Shown here: piece after piece, positions 1 to 7,813 of the stretch
Layout: the number at the start of each line of letters is the position of its first letter
Position numbering within the stretch: position 1 is the first letter of the stretch
DNA from: Candidatus Omnitrophota bacterium
GTDB lineage: Bacteria > Omnitrophota > Gorgyraeia > Duberdicusellales > 4484-171
Assembly (NCBI GenBank): GCA_028702365.1
Contig: JAQVOZ010000002.1
Location: 1-24,776 of the forward strand
Length of the DNA: 24,776 nt
Direction of reading: 5' to 3'
Notes under the pieces: model-generated
Told to the model about the DNA's origin: nothing
Seen by the model: the letters and a program-made list of their open reading frames with translations, nothing else
The model's database searches: none
Translations under genes and position numbers: made by a program

Positions 1-225
1 CTCAAATATAACAGCGCTTACCTGCGCCATTATTTCGTTGGCTTCCGGGTGCTTTTGCACGAGATTTAAATTAATGGTACCCCTGTCACGTAAATCCTGT
101 ATTTCTCCGCATACCCATACATAATCAGGGAAATCCGCACGTATGAGCTTTTTAACAGTATTGTTAAGCTCTAAGATGCTGTAGACTTTTTCTGTTTTTA
201 AAAATCCGAAATTCTGCTGGTCCAT
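1..225 (-). CDS. xseA: Exodeoxyribonuclease VII large subunit, N-terminal part (runs off window edge)
   Basis: This reading frame is open from an ATG at 225 to the first base, giving 75 residues. The N-terminus has the pattern of the XseA OB-fold: a VYSILELNNTVKKLI helix, then DYVWVCGEIQDL as the first strands, then a strand pair ending VSAVIFE. In known bacteria XseA is the catalytic large subunit of exonuclease VII, which degrades single-stranded DNA in the cytoplasm and works with XseB in repair. The ATG immediately follows the TAA stop of the upstream membrane glycosyltransferase (TAAATG, no spacer). A purine stretch (AAAGG, about 9 bases upstream) could serve as a ribosome binding site. 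The gene is therefore probably cotranscribed with the glycan locus, or is translationally coupled to it. The catalytic domain lies outside the window, so the call rests on the N-terminal domain alone. Confidence 0.82.
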   Translation of the reverse strand, partial: MDQQNFGFLKTEKVYSILELNNTVKKLIRADFPDYVWVCGEIQDLRDRGTINLNLVQKHPEANEIMAQVSAVIFE

Positions 226-1419
226 TTATACCGGCCTTTCCTTTTTAAATTTTAAATACAAAAGTATCCCGCAGAGTATAAGCGAAGCTAGCGTTACGGT
301 TGAAAGCGATTCAAAAAAATTCTGCAATTTATCACCAACCACAGATTCCGCCGCCCACGAAGAAGAAATAAATGATAAAATTGTAAAAATGAGGACCGCT
401 TTATTTTTAAAGCGCGTGCTAATCAGATGGTAGATAATTGCCATATAAGCAAAAATAAAAAATACGAAATTAGCAAGCCAGGCATTTGGGTTAAATAACG
501 CAAGGCACAATAGTAACAAAGCGTAATCAATATTTTTTGTTTCCCGCTCTTTTTTCTTAATTATGATAAACAAATAAATAAGAGCGCCTATTATGCCGGA
601 GACAAAAAGCGCCTGGTAAAAGGTTAACTGTGCAAAATGTTTACAGGGAGAATCGGCGCTAAATAAACGAAGCACCATGGAATACAGAGACTGGTTCTTT
701 GAGTCATACCAGGAGCCTTTATCCAGGGATGTTTCAGCTATAAAAGGGAGCCAGCTTTTAAGATATTGCAGATTAGCGCTTATACCTGTATAAATTGCCG
801 GCATAAGGCAATAAAACAAAATAAAAAAAACCATTCCCAGGGAAGCTTTTATTTTTTTGCGGATTAGAAAATAGGGCAAAAATATTATAGCTGTATACTT
901 GAACATAACTGCCAGCGCAAACAACGCTGAGGCAGCGATGTCTTTTTTCTTTTCAAGCAGATATATTCCAAAAATTAATAACGCAAATATCATAATTGTA
1001 ATTTGTCCGGAATCAAGGACGGAAAATATAAAGCGCGAACTAAAAAGCAGGGGGAAAAAATAAAAGGCAAACAACTGCCAGACGGCGAGTTTACTTGTTA
1101 CTATCATTTTTTTAGAAAGCACGCATAGCCCGATAAGCAGAATAAAATTTATGGTAAAAAATATAAGGCTCGCCTGTTTTTGCGAAACATACGCAAGCGG
1201 CGAGGTAATTAAAGCAAAAACCGGGGAATATTTAAAGGGGGTTATACTTTCGTCTGGCCGGCTGTAAATATTTTCTTTGGCAAGAAACCTTTGGGCTGTA
1301 TTATAGTAAACCCTGAAATCGCAGTAGTTTCTTTTTGGGGCACGAGAGGCATATCTAAAAAACAGAGAAATAAACATAATCAATAAGAGACCAAAGATAA
1401 TAAAGCGTTTTTTAGACAT
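226..1419 (-). CDS. GT87-like (DUF2029-type) polytopic membrane glycosyltransferase
   Basis: A 397-residue protein with about ten hydrophobic segments from residue 5 to the C-terminus. The first periplasmic loop holds YCDFRVYYNTAQRF (residues 32-45), with an Asp at about 34 in the place where GT-C enzymes carry a catalytic Asp. It is followed by FKYSP at 62-66, and a GQITI stretch near 138 matches the conserved GQ of GT87 proteins. Known GT87 members are polyprenyl-phosphate-mannose-dependent mannosyltransferases of the inner membrane that act on the outer face. The donor here is unknown. A polyprenyl-phosphate sugar synthase-like gene at 17348-18091 could supply it. The gene sits 18 bases after a WaaE-like GT2 and directly abuts xseA, and it has no clear Shine-Dalgarno sequence. 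Family placement is fairly secure, the substrate is not. Confidence 0.72.
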   Translation of the reverse strand: MSKKRFIIFGLLLIMFISLFFRYASRAPKRNYCDFRVYYNTAQRFLAKENIYSRPDESITPFKYSPVFALITSPLAYVSQKQASLIFFTINFILLIGLCVLSKKMIVTSKLAVWQLFAFYFFPLLFSSRFIFSVLDSGQITIMIFALLIFGIYLLEKKKDIAASALFALAVMFKYTAIIFLPYFLIRKKIKASLGMVFFILFYCLMPAIYTGISANLQYLKSWLPFIAETSLDKGSWYDSKNQSLYSMVLRLFSADSPCKHFAQLTFYQALFVSGIIGALIYLFIIIKKKERETKNIDYALLLLCLALFNPNAWLANFVFFIFAYMAIIYHLISTRFKNKAVLIFTILSFISSSWAAESVVGDKLQNFFESLSTVTLASLILCGILLYLKFKKERPV

Positions 1420-1437
1420 GCTTAAAATACAGAGAAA

Positions 1438-2235
1438 TTAGCTGCGGGGCGCGTTATCTTTATTTTTAAGCTCGCGGTATTTCGCGTAGCTAACTATCTG
1501 ATAGAGCGAGGCAAAATAAGCAATCATAAACCCGTTAAAGCCGTCACGGTAGCCTTTTTTGGCAAAATAAGTTCTTAAAAATCTGTCCAGCGTTCTCCAG
1601 ATAGCGTGAAACGTATTCATTTTATACTGGGCTTTCTTGGGATTTTCAAAAGAATATTTATACCATTTTTTTGCTTCAAGAGTTGTCTGGTTGTTAAGTT
1701 TTTTTAGGAAATCTTCCCAGTCGCGGTAAGTGTAATGTATAAGGTCTTTTGTTAAATGCCCGCATTCGCCTTCCAGAAATGCCCTTGGGTGGACTTCGAC
1801 TTCCTCCCATTTAAATCTGTCCTTGCGGAACAATTTTATCTGAGCGGAGGGATATTGGCCTCCCCAGCGCAACCAGTAACTGCCTATATGGTTTCTTCTT
1901 GGCACAGTAAAAGCGTTCTCTTTGGGGTTTTTCGTAAGTGTAAGGTTTATTTCGTCTTTAAGCTCAGGCGTAAACCTTTCGTCAGCGTCCAAGCTAAAAA
2001 TCCAGCTGTTTCTTGCTTTTGAATATGCCCAGTTACGGTGCGCCCCTTCAACGTCCATTTTCTTGATAAATACGTTAGCGCCCAGCTCAGTTGAAATTGC
2101 AACTGTCTTGTCACTACTTTCATCATCAACGACAATTACTTCATCTGCAAAGCCCATTACAGATAAAAGACAGTCCTTAATCCGCGATTCCTCGTTTTTT
2201 GCCAGAATTACGACTGATATTTTTGCTCTATCCAT
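1438..2235 (-). CDS. WaaE/KdtX-like family 2 glycosyltransferase
   Basis: A 265-residue GT-A enzyme. The start has the GT2 pattern (ISVVILAKNEE), VVDDESSDKT at 35-44 forms the nucleotide site, and LDADERFTP at 82-90 supplies the DXD-type metal-binding acidic residues. The middle part with LFRKDRFKWEEVEVHP resembles WaaE/KdtX proteins, which add a glucose-type residue to the inner core of lipopolysaccharide. The C-terminus has the KKGYRDGFNG motif also seen in two other proteins of this window (4289-5080 and the first half of 13480-14922). It lies 9 bases after the second GT9 gene and 18 before the GT87-like gene, so it is inside the core-like group. It is probably cytoplasmic and peripheral to the membrane through its C-terminal hydrophobic helix. 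Sugar specificity cannot be read from the sequence. Confidence 0.82.
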   Translation of the reverse strand: MDRAKISVVILAKNEESRIKDCLLSVMGFADEVIVVDDESSDKTVAISTELGANVFIKKMDVEGAHRNWAYSKARNSWIFSLDADERFTPELKDEINLTLTKNPKENAFTVPRRNHIGSYWLRWGGQYPSAQIKLFRKDRFKWEEVEVHPRAFLEGECGHLTKDLIHYTYRDWEDFLKKLNNQTTLEAKKWYKYSFENPKKAQYKMNTFHAIWRTLDRFLRTYFAKKGYRDGFNGFMIAYFASLYQIVSYAKYRELKNKDNAPRS

Positions 2236-2244
2236 GATTATAGA

Positions 2245-3216
2245 TTATATTTTGCGTAGCACATTTGAGCAAGCGAATTTAATAATATCTTCTATTTTCT
2301 GTTTTAAGCCTTCTTCGCTTTTATTTTCCAAAATCAAAGATTGCGTGTTAAAAGGGCCCCAACGCTTTGAGTTGGAAGTTTTAAATAAGCCGGCAACAGG
2401 AACTCTTATCATGCTTGCAAGATGCATTGGCCCTGAATCAAGCCCTACAAACACACTGCAATTATATTTAAGAAAAGCGGCTAGATTTCTTAAAGAAAGT
2501 TTTCCTGTTAAATTTTCTATTTTAAGTTTTTCAGCCAATTCAAAAGCTTCCCCCATTTCATCTTTTGAGCCGATGACAACAATATCCCGGGCACAGGAAT
2601 TTTTTAATCTGTTGATAAGGCTTACCCAGAAATCATCCCCTATTTTTTTTGACGGATTGGAAGTAAAAGGGTGTATTACAACATATTTTTTTGTCAGATC
2701 TTTTATGCCGAGAGCTTTTAATGTATCTCTGTTGTCTATGGCTAAATCAATTTTAGGAGCATAAATCTCCCCGCACAACAACTTCATCAGGTCAAGATTG
2801 TATTCAACTTCATGTTTTATGCCTTTATATTTTTCGTCTTCAATTTTTCCGTTAAGGCAAAACCCGAATTTCCTGTTATACCCTATACGCAGCTTGACAA
2901 ACGCGAGCAAGGATGCCAGGTGAAATTCTTTTTTTGGATTAAGCGAAATTACACAATCTATTTTTTCTCTTCTTAGAATGCCGCTTAAATTAAGTGCGCC
3001 CTTAAAGCCGCCAAAAATACAATCCTCGTATTCAAGGAAACAGTTTACAAAATCAATGCCGCGGGCCAGTTCAATATTATCTTTCTTGGCCAAAAGATAT
3101 ATTTTGCTATCCGGATAATTTAATTTTACAAGTTTTATGGCATAAAGGCTTAAAAGAAACTCTCCCAGCCTGTCGGAGCGTATAAAGAAAATATTTTTTA
3201 TCTTCCTGTCATCCAT
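2245..3216 (-). CDS. Family 9 glycosyltransferase (heptosyltransferase-like), second of a pair
   Basis: About 323 residues with the GT9 layout: an N-terminal SDRLGEFLLSLYAIK segment in place of the usual GDxLL/T pattern, and a C-terminal VGLDSGPMHLASM donor-site motif. GT9 enzymes include WaaC, WaaF and WaaQ, cytoplasmic enzymes that transfer heptose from ADP-heptose to the LPS core. The start is ambiguous. A TTG at 3219 lies 6 bases after GGAGG, and an ATG follows at once at 3216. I chose the ATG, which overlaps the stop of the upstream GT9 gene by 8 bases (ATGGATGA) and predicts translational coupling. The loop after the donor motif reads GLFKTSNSKRWGPF, less canonical than the GPSDP loop of its neighbour, so its sugar may differ. 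It could act on a sugar other than heptose. Confidence 0.8.
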   Translation of the reverse strand: MDDRKIKNIFFIRSDRLGEFLLSLYAIKLVKLNYPDSKIYLLAKKDNIELARGIDFVNCFLEYEDCIFGGFKGALNLSGILRREKIDCVISLNPKKEFHLASLLAFVKLRIGYNRKFGFCLNGKIEDEKYKGIKHEVEYNLDLMKLLCGEIYAPKIDLAIDNRDTLKALGIKDLTKKYVVIHPFTSNPSKKIGDDFWVSLINRLKNSCARDIVVIGSKDEMGEAFELAEKLKIENLTGKLSLRNLAAFLKYNCSVFVGLDSGPMHLASMIRVPVAGLFKTSNSKRWGPFNTQSLILENKSEEGLKQKIEDIIKFACSNVLRKI

Positions 3217-4252
3217 CAATAATAGCCTCCAGATTTTTTATTACTTCCTCCGCCTCTATTGCTTTCATGCAGGGAGTAATTTTTCCATCCAAACATTTCT
3301 CTTTCTGCTCTTTTTTGTAACTCGCAAAATATTGGCACGGGCCGCAGTTAAAATCTTTCCTGATTGTTTTATACGTCCCCGGGCCGATTGGGCCGGTGTG
3401 ATAGGGGTCTGACGGCCCAAAAAGGCAAACAATTGGTTTATTAAGAGCGCGGCTTATATGAAGAATGCCTGTATCAAGGCACAGGACACCTTTTGCTTGT
3501 TTTATAAGGCAGGCTGCTTCTTGCAGGCTTTTGCCTATAAAACTATAAATATTTTTTTCATTTTTTAATTCTTCAAGGAGCAGTTTAGGCTCTTTATCGG
3601 AAATTGCGCCGGTTACAAACACGCTAAAACCGCGGCTAGTAAGATATTTGGCAATGTGCGCGAATTTTTCAATTTCCCAGGCCCTACTTGGAAGGTAACT
3701 GCTGTAGGAAGAATGAACGATGAAAAAGCCTTTATCTTTACCATTACCCGGATTTTTATTGCCCATATTTTCTTTTAAGAAAAAATCCATGCTATAGTCA
3801 TCATTTGAAATTTCTATATTTAACAACTTAGAAACAACATCTAGGTAATTTTCTATGGCATGGCGGCTGTAGGAAAATTCTTTTGTTTTATGTAAAAACT
3901 TTTTTGCGAATTCACTGGCAACACCTATGCGTAAAGCATCCTTGGCAATTTCATGAGCGAACTTCGTATATTCAAGATTAGACTCGAATACAATGCATAA
4001 ATCATATTTATTACGCAACAACGCCTTGAACAATTTTCTTTTTTTAAACCACCGCTCTATTTTATGAAATTTCCTGTAAACAAATATGTTATTTAAATAA
4101 GGGTTTTGCTCAACTACTACTCTCCCTTGAGGAGAAGTCAGAATATCTATTTGGGCCTCGCCAAAAACCTTTCGCAGGCATCGTATAACCGGCGTTACGA
4201 ATAAAACATCACCGATATTGCCTATTCTTATGATAAGTATTTTTTTAAACAT
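3209..4252 (-). CDS. Family 9 glycosyltransferase (ADP-heptose:LPS heptosyltransferase-like), first of a pair
   Basis: A 347-residue protein with the classic GT9 start, ILIIRIGNIGDVLFVTPVIR (4-23), the central IVHSSYSSYLPSRAW segment, and LDTGILHISRALNKP followed by CLFGPSDPYHTGPIG (about 259-290), the donor-binding region. The tail carries four cysteines (303, 306, 320, 328) in a CGPC...C...C arrangement that some bacterial heptosyltransferase relatives share. Family knowledge makes it a cytoplasmic LPS-core enzyme using an ADP-heptose-type donor. It is the first of two GT9 genes, with an 8-base overlap to the next. A 36-base gap separates it from the WaaE-like gene upstream, and no Shine-Dalgarno sequence is evident. 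The combination of GT9, GT9 and WaaE-like genes is the strongest sign in this window that the host makes LPS. Confidence 0.87.
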   Translation of the reverse strand: MFKKILIIRIGNIGDVLFVTPVIRCLRKVFGEAQIDILTSPQGRVVVEQNPYLNNIFVYRKFHKIERWFKKRKLFKALLRNKYDLCIVFESNLEYTKFAHEIAKDALRIGVASEFAKKFLHKTKEFSYSRHAIENYLDVVSKLLNIEISNDDYSMDFFLKENMGNKNPGNGKDKGFFIVHSSYSSYLPSRAWEIEKFAHIAKYLTSRGFSVFVTGAISDKEPKLLLEELKNEKNIYSFIGKSLQEAACLIKQAKGVLCLDTGILHISRALNKPIVCLFGPSDPYHTGPIGPGTYKTIRKDFNCGPCQYFASYKKEQKEKCLDGKITPCMKAIEAEEVIKNLEAIIDG

Positions 4253-4288
4253 GGTATTGGTGGGATTATTATTATTTTATGGATTGAG

Positions 4289-5080
4289 TTAGCTTTTGCT
4301 TTTCAATTCCTGCTCAGATTTGCTATATATCTCCCAAACTTTAGCCCATTTTACGAAATGTACCCAGGAAAATAAAATAGAAAATACCAGGCCGGGCAGG
4401 CCTTCTTTGTAGCCTTTCTTGTTAAAATACATTTTCTTAAATAACTTTAACGGTTTCCAGGTAAGGTTATATTTGATTTTCTTGATATCCAGCTCTTTTT
4501 CTTCATCAAGAATATCTTTTGCCTGTAAATCGGTGTAGCGGTTTTGCCTGTCTATGAATTCGGTTATGCTGTCAAAAGGAAAGTGCAAAATGTCGGCATT
4601 TAACTCGCCTACTTTTCCATTCACCAGCATTTTCTCATGGACTCTGCCCTCATAGCGGGCAAAACCCTTCCTAAATAAATGCTGAGACCAATGATACCAG
4701 CCTCCGTATTTAAAAACGTGGCCGAGAAAAGCGTTTTTGCGCAAAAATTTAAAAGCCGCATATTCTGTTTTGGGAAGCATTTCATCGCATTTATGCTTAA
4801 AATCTTCGCTTACTACCTCATCGCTATCCAGCTGCAAAACCCACTCACTGTTTGCATTATCGGAACCGAAATTACGCTCCGCGGCGAATGAACCTAAAAA
4901 TTTATGCGAATAGAATTTAACGCCTGACCTTATAGCTATTTCTTTGGTGTTATCAGTGCTCTCGCCATCAACCACAATAACTTCATCAGCAAAACCTTTA
5001 AGAGAATCAAGGCACTGCCCAATCTTTTTTTCTGAATTACGCGAAAGAATAACTGCTGACAACGAATAATTCCTAGGCAT
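4289..5080 (-). CDS. WaaE/KdtX-like family 2 glycosyltransferase
   Basis: A 263-residue GT2 enzyme with LSAVILSRNSEKK at the start, VVDGESTDNT at 36-45 and LDSDEVVSEDF at 84-94 (acidic metal-binding site). HLFRKGFARYEGRVHEKM is the WaaE-type acceptor-side segment, including the VHE triplet. The C-terminus shows KKGYKEGLPGLVF and a hydrophobic helix, a pattern shared with the proteins at 1438-2235 and 13480-14922. It is likely to extend the LPS inner core or a related glycan on the cytoplasmic face. This is one of the few genes here with a good Shine-Dalgarno sequence, AAGGAG at 5088-5093, 7 bases before the ATG. The bases just upstream form a block of nested palindromes (5092-5176) whose nearest stem touches the Shine-Dalgarno sequence, so translation or transcript processing may be controlled here. 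Confidence 0.85.
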   Translation of the reverse strand: MPRNYSLSAVILSRNSEKKIGQCLDSLKGFADEVIVVDGESTDNTKEIAIRSGVKFYSHKFLGSFAAERNFGSDNANSEWVLQLDSDEVVSEDFKHKCDEMLPKTEYAAFKFLRKNAFLGHVFKYGGWYHWSQHLFRKGFARYEGRVHEKMLVNGKVGELNADILHFPFDSITEFIDRQNRYTDLQAKDILDEEKELDIKKIKYNLTWKPLKLFKKMYFNKKGYKEGLPGLVFSILFSWVHFVKWAKVWEIYSKSEQELKSKS

Positions 5081-5087
5081 TTATTTT

Positions 5088-5093
5088 CTCCTT
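5088..5093 (-). promoter_or_regulatory. Strong Shine-Dalgarno sequence of the WaaE-like gene at 4289-5080
   Basis: On the minus strand the bases read AAGGAG, followed by AAAATAA and the ATG at 5080, an optimal spacing of 7. The first two A residues are also the last two bases of the 11-bp stem at 5092-5122. Folding of that stem would partly mask the site. Most other genes in the window have weak or no such sequence and rely on overlap with the gene before. Confidence 0.7.
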
Positions 5094-5176
5094 AAATTTT
5101 TCGACGAAGTAGAAAAATTTAATCCCGAAGCGCTTCGGTTAAATTTTCTCGGCCTACGGCCAGGAAAATTTAACCG
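5092..5176. repeat. Block of three nested or consecutive palindromes in the longest intergenic spacer
   Basis: Three inverted repeats fill the spacer between the ligase and the WaaE-like gene. Repeat A: 11-bp perfect arms at 5092-5102 and 5112-5122 (TTAAATTTTTC / GAAAAATTTAA), 9-base loop. Repeat B: a perfect 14-base palindrome at 5125-5138 (CCGAAGCGCTTCGG). Repeat C: 13-bp perfect arms at 5136-5148 and 5164-5176 (CGGTTAAATTTTC / GAAAATTTAACCG), whose loop contains GGCC-TAC-GGCC at 5151-5161. The right arm of A can also pair with the left arm of C around B (5111-5122 with 5139-5149), so two exclusive folds exist. It could be an RNA attenuator, a processing site, a bidirectional terminator (the T tracts are poor) or a copy of a dispersed palindromic repeat. 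One window cannot decide between them. Confidence 0.85.
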
Positions 5177-5198
5177 ATATGCAGGCGCGAGGGATAAA

Positions 5199-6422
5199 TC
5201 ATTCATCCTGGCAAACATTAGCGCTTTTTAAATTATCGGAAATTAGCGCATTTAGCGAAACAATATAAGCGCCAATTATCCAGAATAAAGTTGTAAGCAT
5301 AAGCGAGAATAAATTATTATCGACAAAACTGTGGATTAAAAACCCAATGTAACCGGCAATTAAACCGAGCAGTATTTGGCCATCTATTCCTCGCGTTATT
5401 TTTTGTTTTATGCTTCGCAACGCCTTAGAGAGTATAAGCAACGGGATGCTTAAAAATACCAACAATCCTAAAATGCCAATTTCTGAAGCCATTTGTAAAT
5501 ATGAATTATGCGCATAACGAAGATCCGGATAATCAGCCGGTTTGTATTTAGGAAAATACCTGGAAAAGGTATTTACGCCTTTGCCCAATACTGGATCCTC
5601 TTTTATCATGCCTAAGGCAGAATTCCATAATACCTTCCTTTCCCATACGGTATTTTTTTCTTGCTTAAAAAGGCCTGTAACGCGGTCAAAGCCTTTTGGC
5701 GTTATCATCAACAGCAAAACTAAGGCTATAGGTATAACGATTGCAATTTTTCTATTATAAATAAAAAAATAAATAATTATTCCAGCAAAAAACCCAATCC
5801 ATGCGCCGCGGGATGAAGTTCTTAATAAACAATAAAGCCCCAACAAACAGACAATTAAAAGTATAATTCGTTTTGGCCTTGGGAGGCCGCGGTTTAGAAA
5901 TAAAAATGTAAGAGGTAAAACGGAAATTACATATGCACCGAAATCATTGGGATCAGCAAAAGTAACCATTATCCTACGAAGAGATTCCAGCTTATTGATA
6001 GTGTTGTGCTTAAAAATATCGAAACCAAAAATACCCTGGAAAATACCGTTTAGAAAGGTGATAGCTGACACTGTTATTATCACCCAGAAAAAACGTGACA
6101 TTCTCTTTTTATCGCTCTCAAAAAGTGCCTGTAAAGAAAAAAATAGAAAAATATATTTCGGGACTCTGGAAAAACCCCTCCAGCTTTCACTTGGATATTG
6201 GCTGCGAATGGCGGAAATAAATATAACAATGAAAAATAAACAAAATAACAGGCTTGTGGTGGAATGTATAAATTTTATGTCCCGGGAAATAATTATTTTT
6301 ATTAAAAAAATAGCAATCAGAACATAGGAACATACTTCTACCGGGGCATTTGACAAAGTTACGCTAAACGCCAAAATCCAGAGAAAAAATTCGCTTATAA
6401 AATCTAGTTTTTTAGTAAGCAT
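5199..6422 (-). CDS. O-antigen ligase/polymerase-like membrane protein (Wzy/WaaL superfamily)
   Basis: A 407-residue protein with about ten to twelve hydrophobic segments. The signature of the O-antigen ligase domain (PF04932 type) is visible: DPNDFGAYVISVLPL at 157-171, SSRGAWIGFFAG at 203-214, then a large periplasmic loop with GKGVNTFSRYFPKYKP (280-295) and YAHNSYLQMASEIGILG (303-319), holding the conserved His. Family members either polymerise undecaprenyl-linked repeat units (Wzy) or transfer the chain to lipid A core (WaaL), and sequence alone seldom separates the two. Its start overlaps the end of the initiating transferase gene by 11 bases, so the two are coupled. It is followed by the palindrome block. 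No second homologue is present in the window, so the partner ligase or polymerase must be encoded elsewhere, or one protein does both jobs. Confidence 0.85.
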   Translation of the reverse strand: MLTKKLDFISEFFLWILAFSVTLSNAPVEVCSYVLIAIFLIKIIISRDIKFIHSTTSLLFCLFFIVIFISAIRSQYPSESWRGFSRVPKYIFLFFSLQALFESDKKRMSRFFWVIITVSAITFLNGIFQGIFGFDIFKHNTINKLESLRRIMVTFADPNDFGAYVISVLPLTFLFLNRGLPRPKRIILLIVCLLGLYCLLRTSSRGAWIGFFAGIIIYFFIYNRKIAIVIPIALVLLLMITPKGFDRVTGLFKQEKNTVWERKVLWNSALGMIKEDPVLGKGVNTFSRYFPKYKPADYPDLRYAHNSYLQMASEIGILGLLVFLSIPLLILSKALRSIKQKITRGIDGQILLGLIAGYIGFLIHSFVDNNLFSLMLTTLFWIIGAYIVSLNALISDNLKSANVCQDE

Positions 6423-7812
6423 TCTTTATGGCAAAAAAAGAAAGGAAAATAATTTTTAAATCAAGCCATATAGACCAGTTCTCTGCGTAATATAAATCAT
6501 ACTTTACTCTTTCTTCAATTGGGGTCCCCTGACGAAGCCCGTGTATCTGGGCCCAACCGGTGATACCTGCTTTTATGTGATGCCTGCTCATGTACCGCGG
6601 TATATCGTCCTTAAATTGCTCAACAAAGAAAGGCCTCTCCGGTCTGGGCCCGACAAGGCTCATTTCACTCCATAAGACATTGTACAATTGGGGTATTTCA
6701 TCAAGGTTATATTTTCTCAAAAATCTTCCTATGGGCGTACATCTGTCATCATCCTTTCTTACAAATACCGGGCCGGTTTTGCTTTCAGCACCCTGATACA
6801 TGCTGCGGAATTTATGTATTCTAAAGACTTTACCTTCCTCGCTTATTCTCTCCTGAGAAAAAAACACAGGCCCTCTGGATGTTATTTTGATGATTAAAGA
6901 TATGATAAAAAATACCGGGGCAAGCATAATGATACCGCAAACCGAGCCTGCTATATCAATAGCTCTTTTTAAAAACCTGCTATAAGCAAAATTCAGTGAT
7001 GATTCTTTAAATTTTATAAGATTAAGCCCATCGACGCTTTCTATCTCGAATTTTTGAATCATTATATCAAAAAGGTCAGCTACTATCTTAAAAGTTACCA
7101 GCCTTTTTTCTGCTTCCAGGATAAGATTAATCACTGTTTTTCTAGGAAGCTCCAAATCGGAAAGTATTACTTCATCCGGTTTATAACGATCCAGTATGTC
7201 GTTAAGATTGTCGATTGAACCTATATATTTTTGTTCTTTCTGCCCGGGGAGAGATTTACGCGTAGAAACAAATCCGGTAATATCTCCATAACGATTGAAA
7301 TAGTCCAGGTGTTCTAAAATTTTATTTATGGTTTCCGGTTTGCCTAATATTAGAATTTTCTTCTTGGCTTTTTCAAAAATATTTTTTGCATAAAAAAGCC
7401 TCCAGATGAGCCTGGAGACAATCAGAAAAAAACACAGGTTAAATCCAATTATCAAAATAAGCAGACGCGAATACGTTGTGTTTCTGTAAAAAAAGGTGCC
7501 GGCCAAAAGAAGCAGTATTGCAAGGCCAATGCTTTTTACAAGCGAAAAAATATGGTCAACGAATTTCTTTGTAAAATCAAGCCGATAAAGGCCTTCTCTG
7601 TTGATAAGAATGACAAGAAGAATCTCAATAGATAAAAAAGGAAATATATAGTTTCCATATGAAGGTACACCAAAAGGTAAATTAAAAAGATTGGAATTAA
7701 AACGTAGCCAATAAGAAAAAGAGAGAGCTAAAAAACTAACCACTAAATCGTTTAGTATTAAATATCCAAAATAGTGAATAGTTAGTTTTTTCTTAGTCAG
7801 TTTATGCGGCAT
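6412..7812 (-). CDS. Polyprenyl-phosphate glycosyl-1-phosphate transferase (WbaP/WcaJ-type initiating enzyme)
   Basis: A 466-residue protein of the full-length PHPT type. It has four to five hydrophobic segments (about 12-145), a Rossmann-like middle domain (KKILILGKPE at 151-160, then FVSTR), one re-entrant hydrophobic segment at 285-310 and the catalytic domain. That domain shows KFRSM at 334-338, LRKYNLDEIPQLYNVL (365-380), MSLVGPRPE (384-392) and KAGITGWAQIHG (414-425), with the Asp-Glu pair at 371-372. These are the conserved elements of enzymes that move a hexose-1-phosphate from a UDP-sugar to undecaprenyl phosphate and so start a glycan repeat unit. The stretch ERISEEGK before KFRSM has a slightly longer loop than the usual R-x-G. 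The gene is 1 base after a GT4 gene and overlaps the ligase gene. The sugar could be glucose, galactose or another UDP-hexose. Confidence 0.92.
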   Translation of the reverse strand: MPHKLTKKKLTIHYFGYLILNDLVVSFLALSFSYWLRFNSNLFNLPFGVPSYGNYIFPFLSIEILLVILINREGLYRLDFTKKFVDHIFSLVKSIGLAILLLLAGTFFYRNTTYSRLLILIIGFNLCFFLIVSRLIWRLFYAKNIFEKAKKKILILGKPETINKILEHLDYFNRYGDITGFVSTRKSLPGQKEQKYIGSIDNLNDILDRYKPDEVILSDLELPRKTVINLILEAEKRLVTFKIVADLFDIMIQKFEIESVDGLNLIKFKESSLNFAYSRFLKRAIDIAGSVCGIIMLAPVFFIISLIIKITSRGPVFFSQERISEEGKVFRIHKFRSMYQGAESKTGPVFVRKDDDRCTPIGRFLRKYNLDEIPQLYNVLWSEMSLVGPRPERPFFVEQFKDDIPRYMSRHHIKAGITGWAQIHGLRQGTPIEERVKYDLYYAENWSIWLDLKIIFLSFFAIKNAY

Positions 7813-7813
7813 A

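Noticed and set aside
1922..2764. Long plus-strand open frame (about 280 codons)
   Set aside because: It lies opposite two well-supported glycosyltransferase genes (2245-3216 and 1438-2235), has a low-complexity Ser/Leu composition and shows no family motif. It is an antisense shadow.
3217..3219. TTG as the start of the second GT9 gene
   Set aside because: GGAGG lies 6 bases upstream of this TTG, but an ATG follows at once and gives a short coupled overlap with the preceding stop. The ATG is the simpler choice.
5120..5176. Rho-independent terminator at the end of the ligase gene
   Set aside because: The stems are strong, but on the minus strand there is no clean run of T directly after the GC-rich stem. 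GATTAAATTTTT after the central palindrome is broken by A residues.
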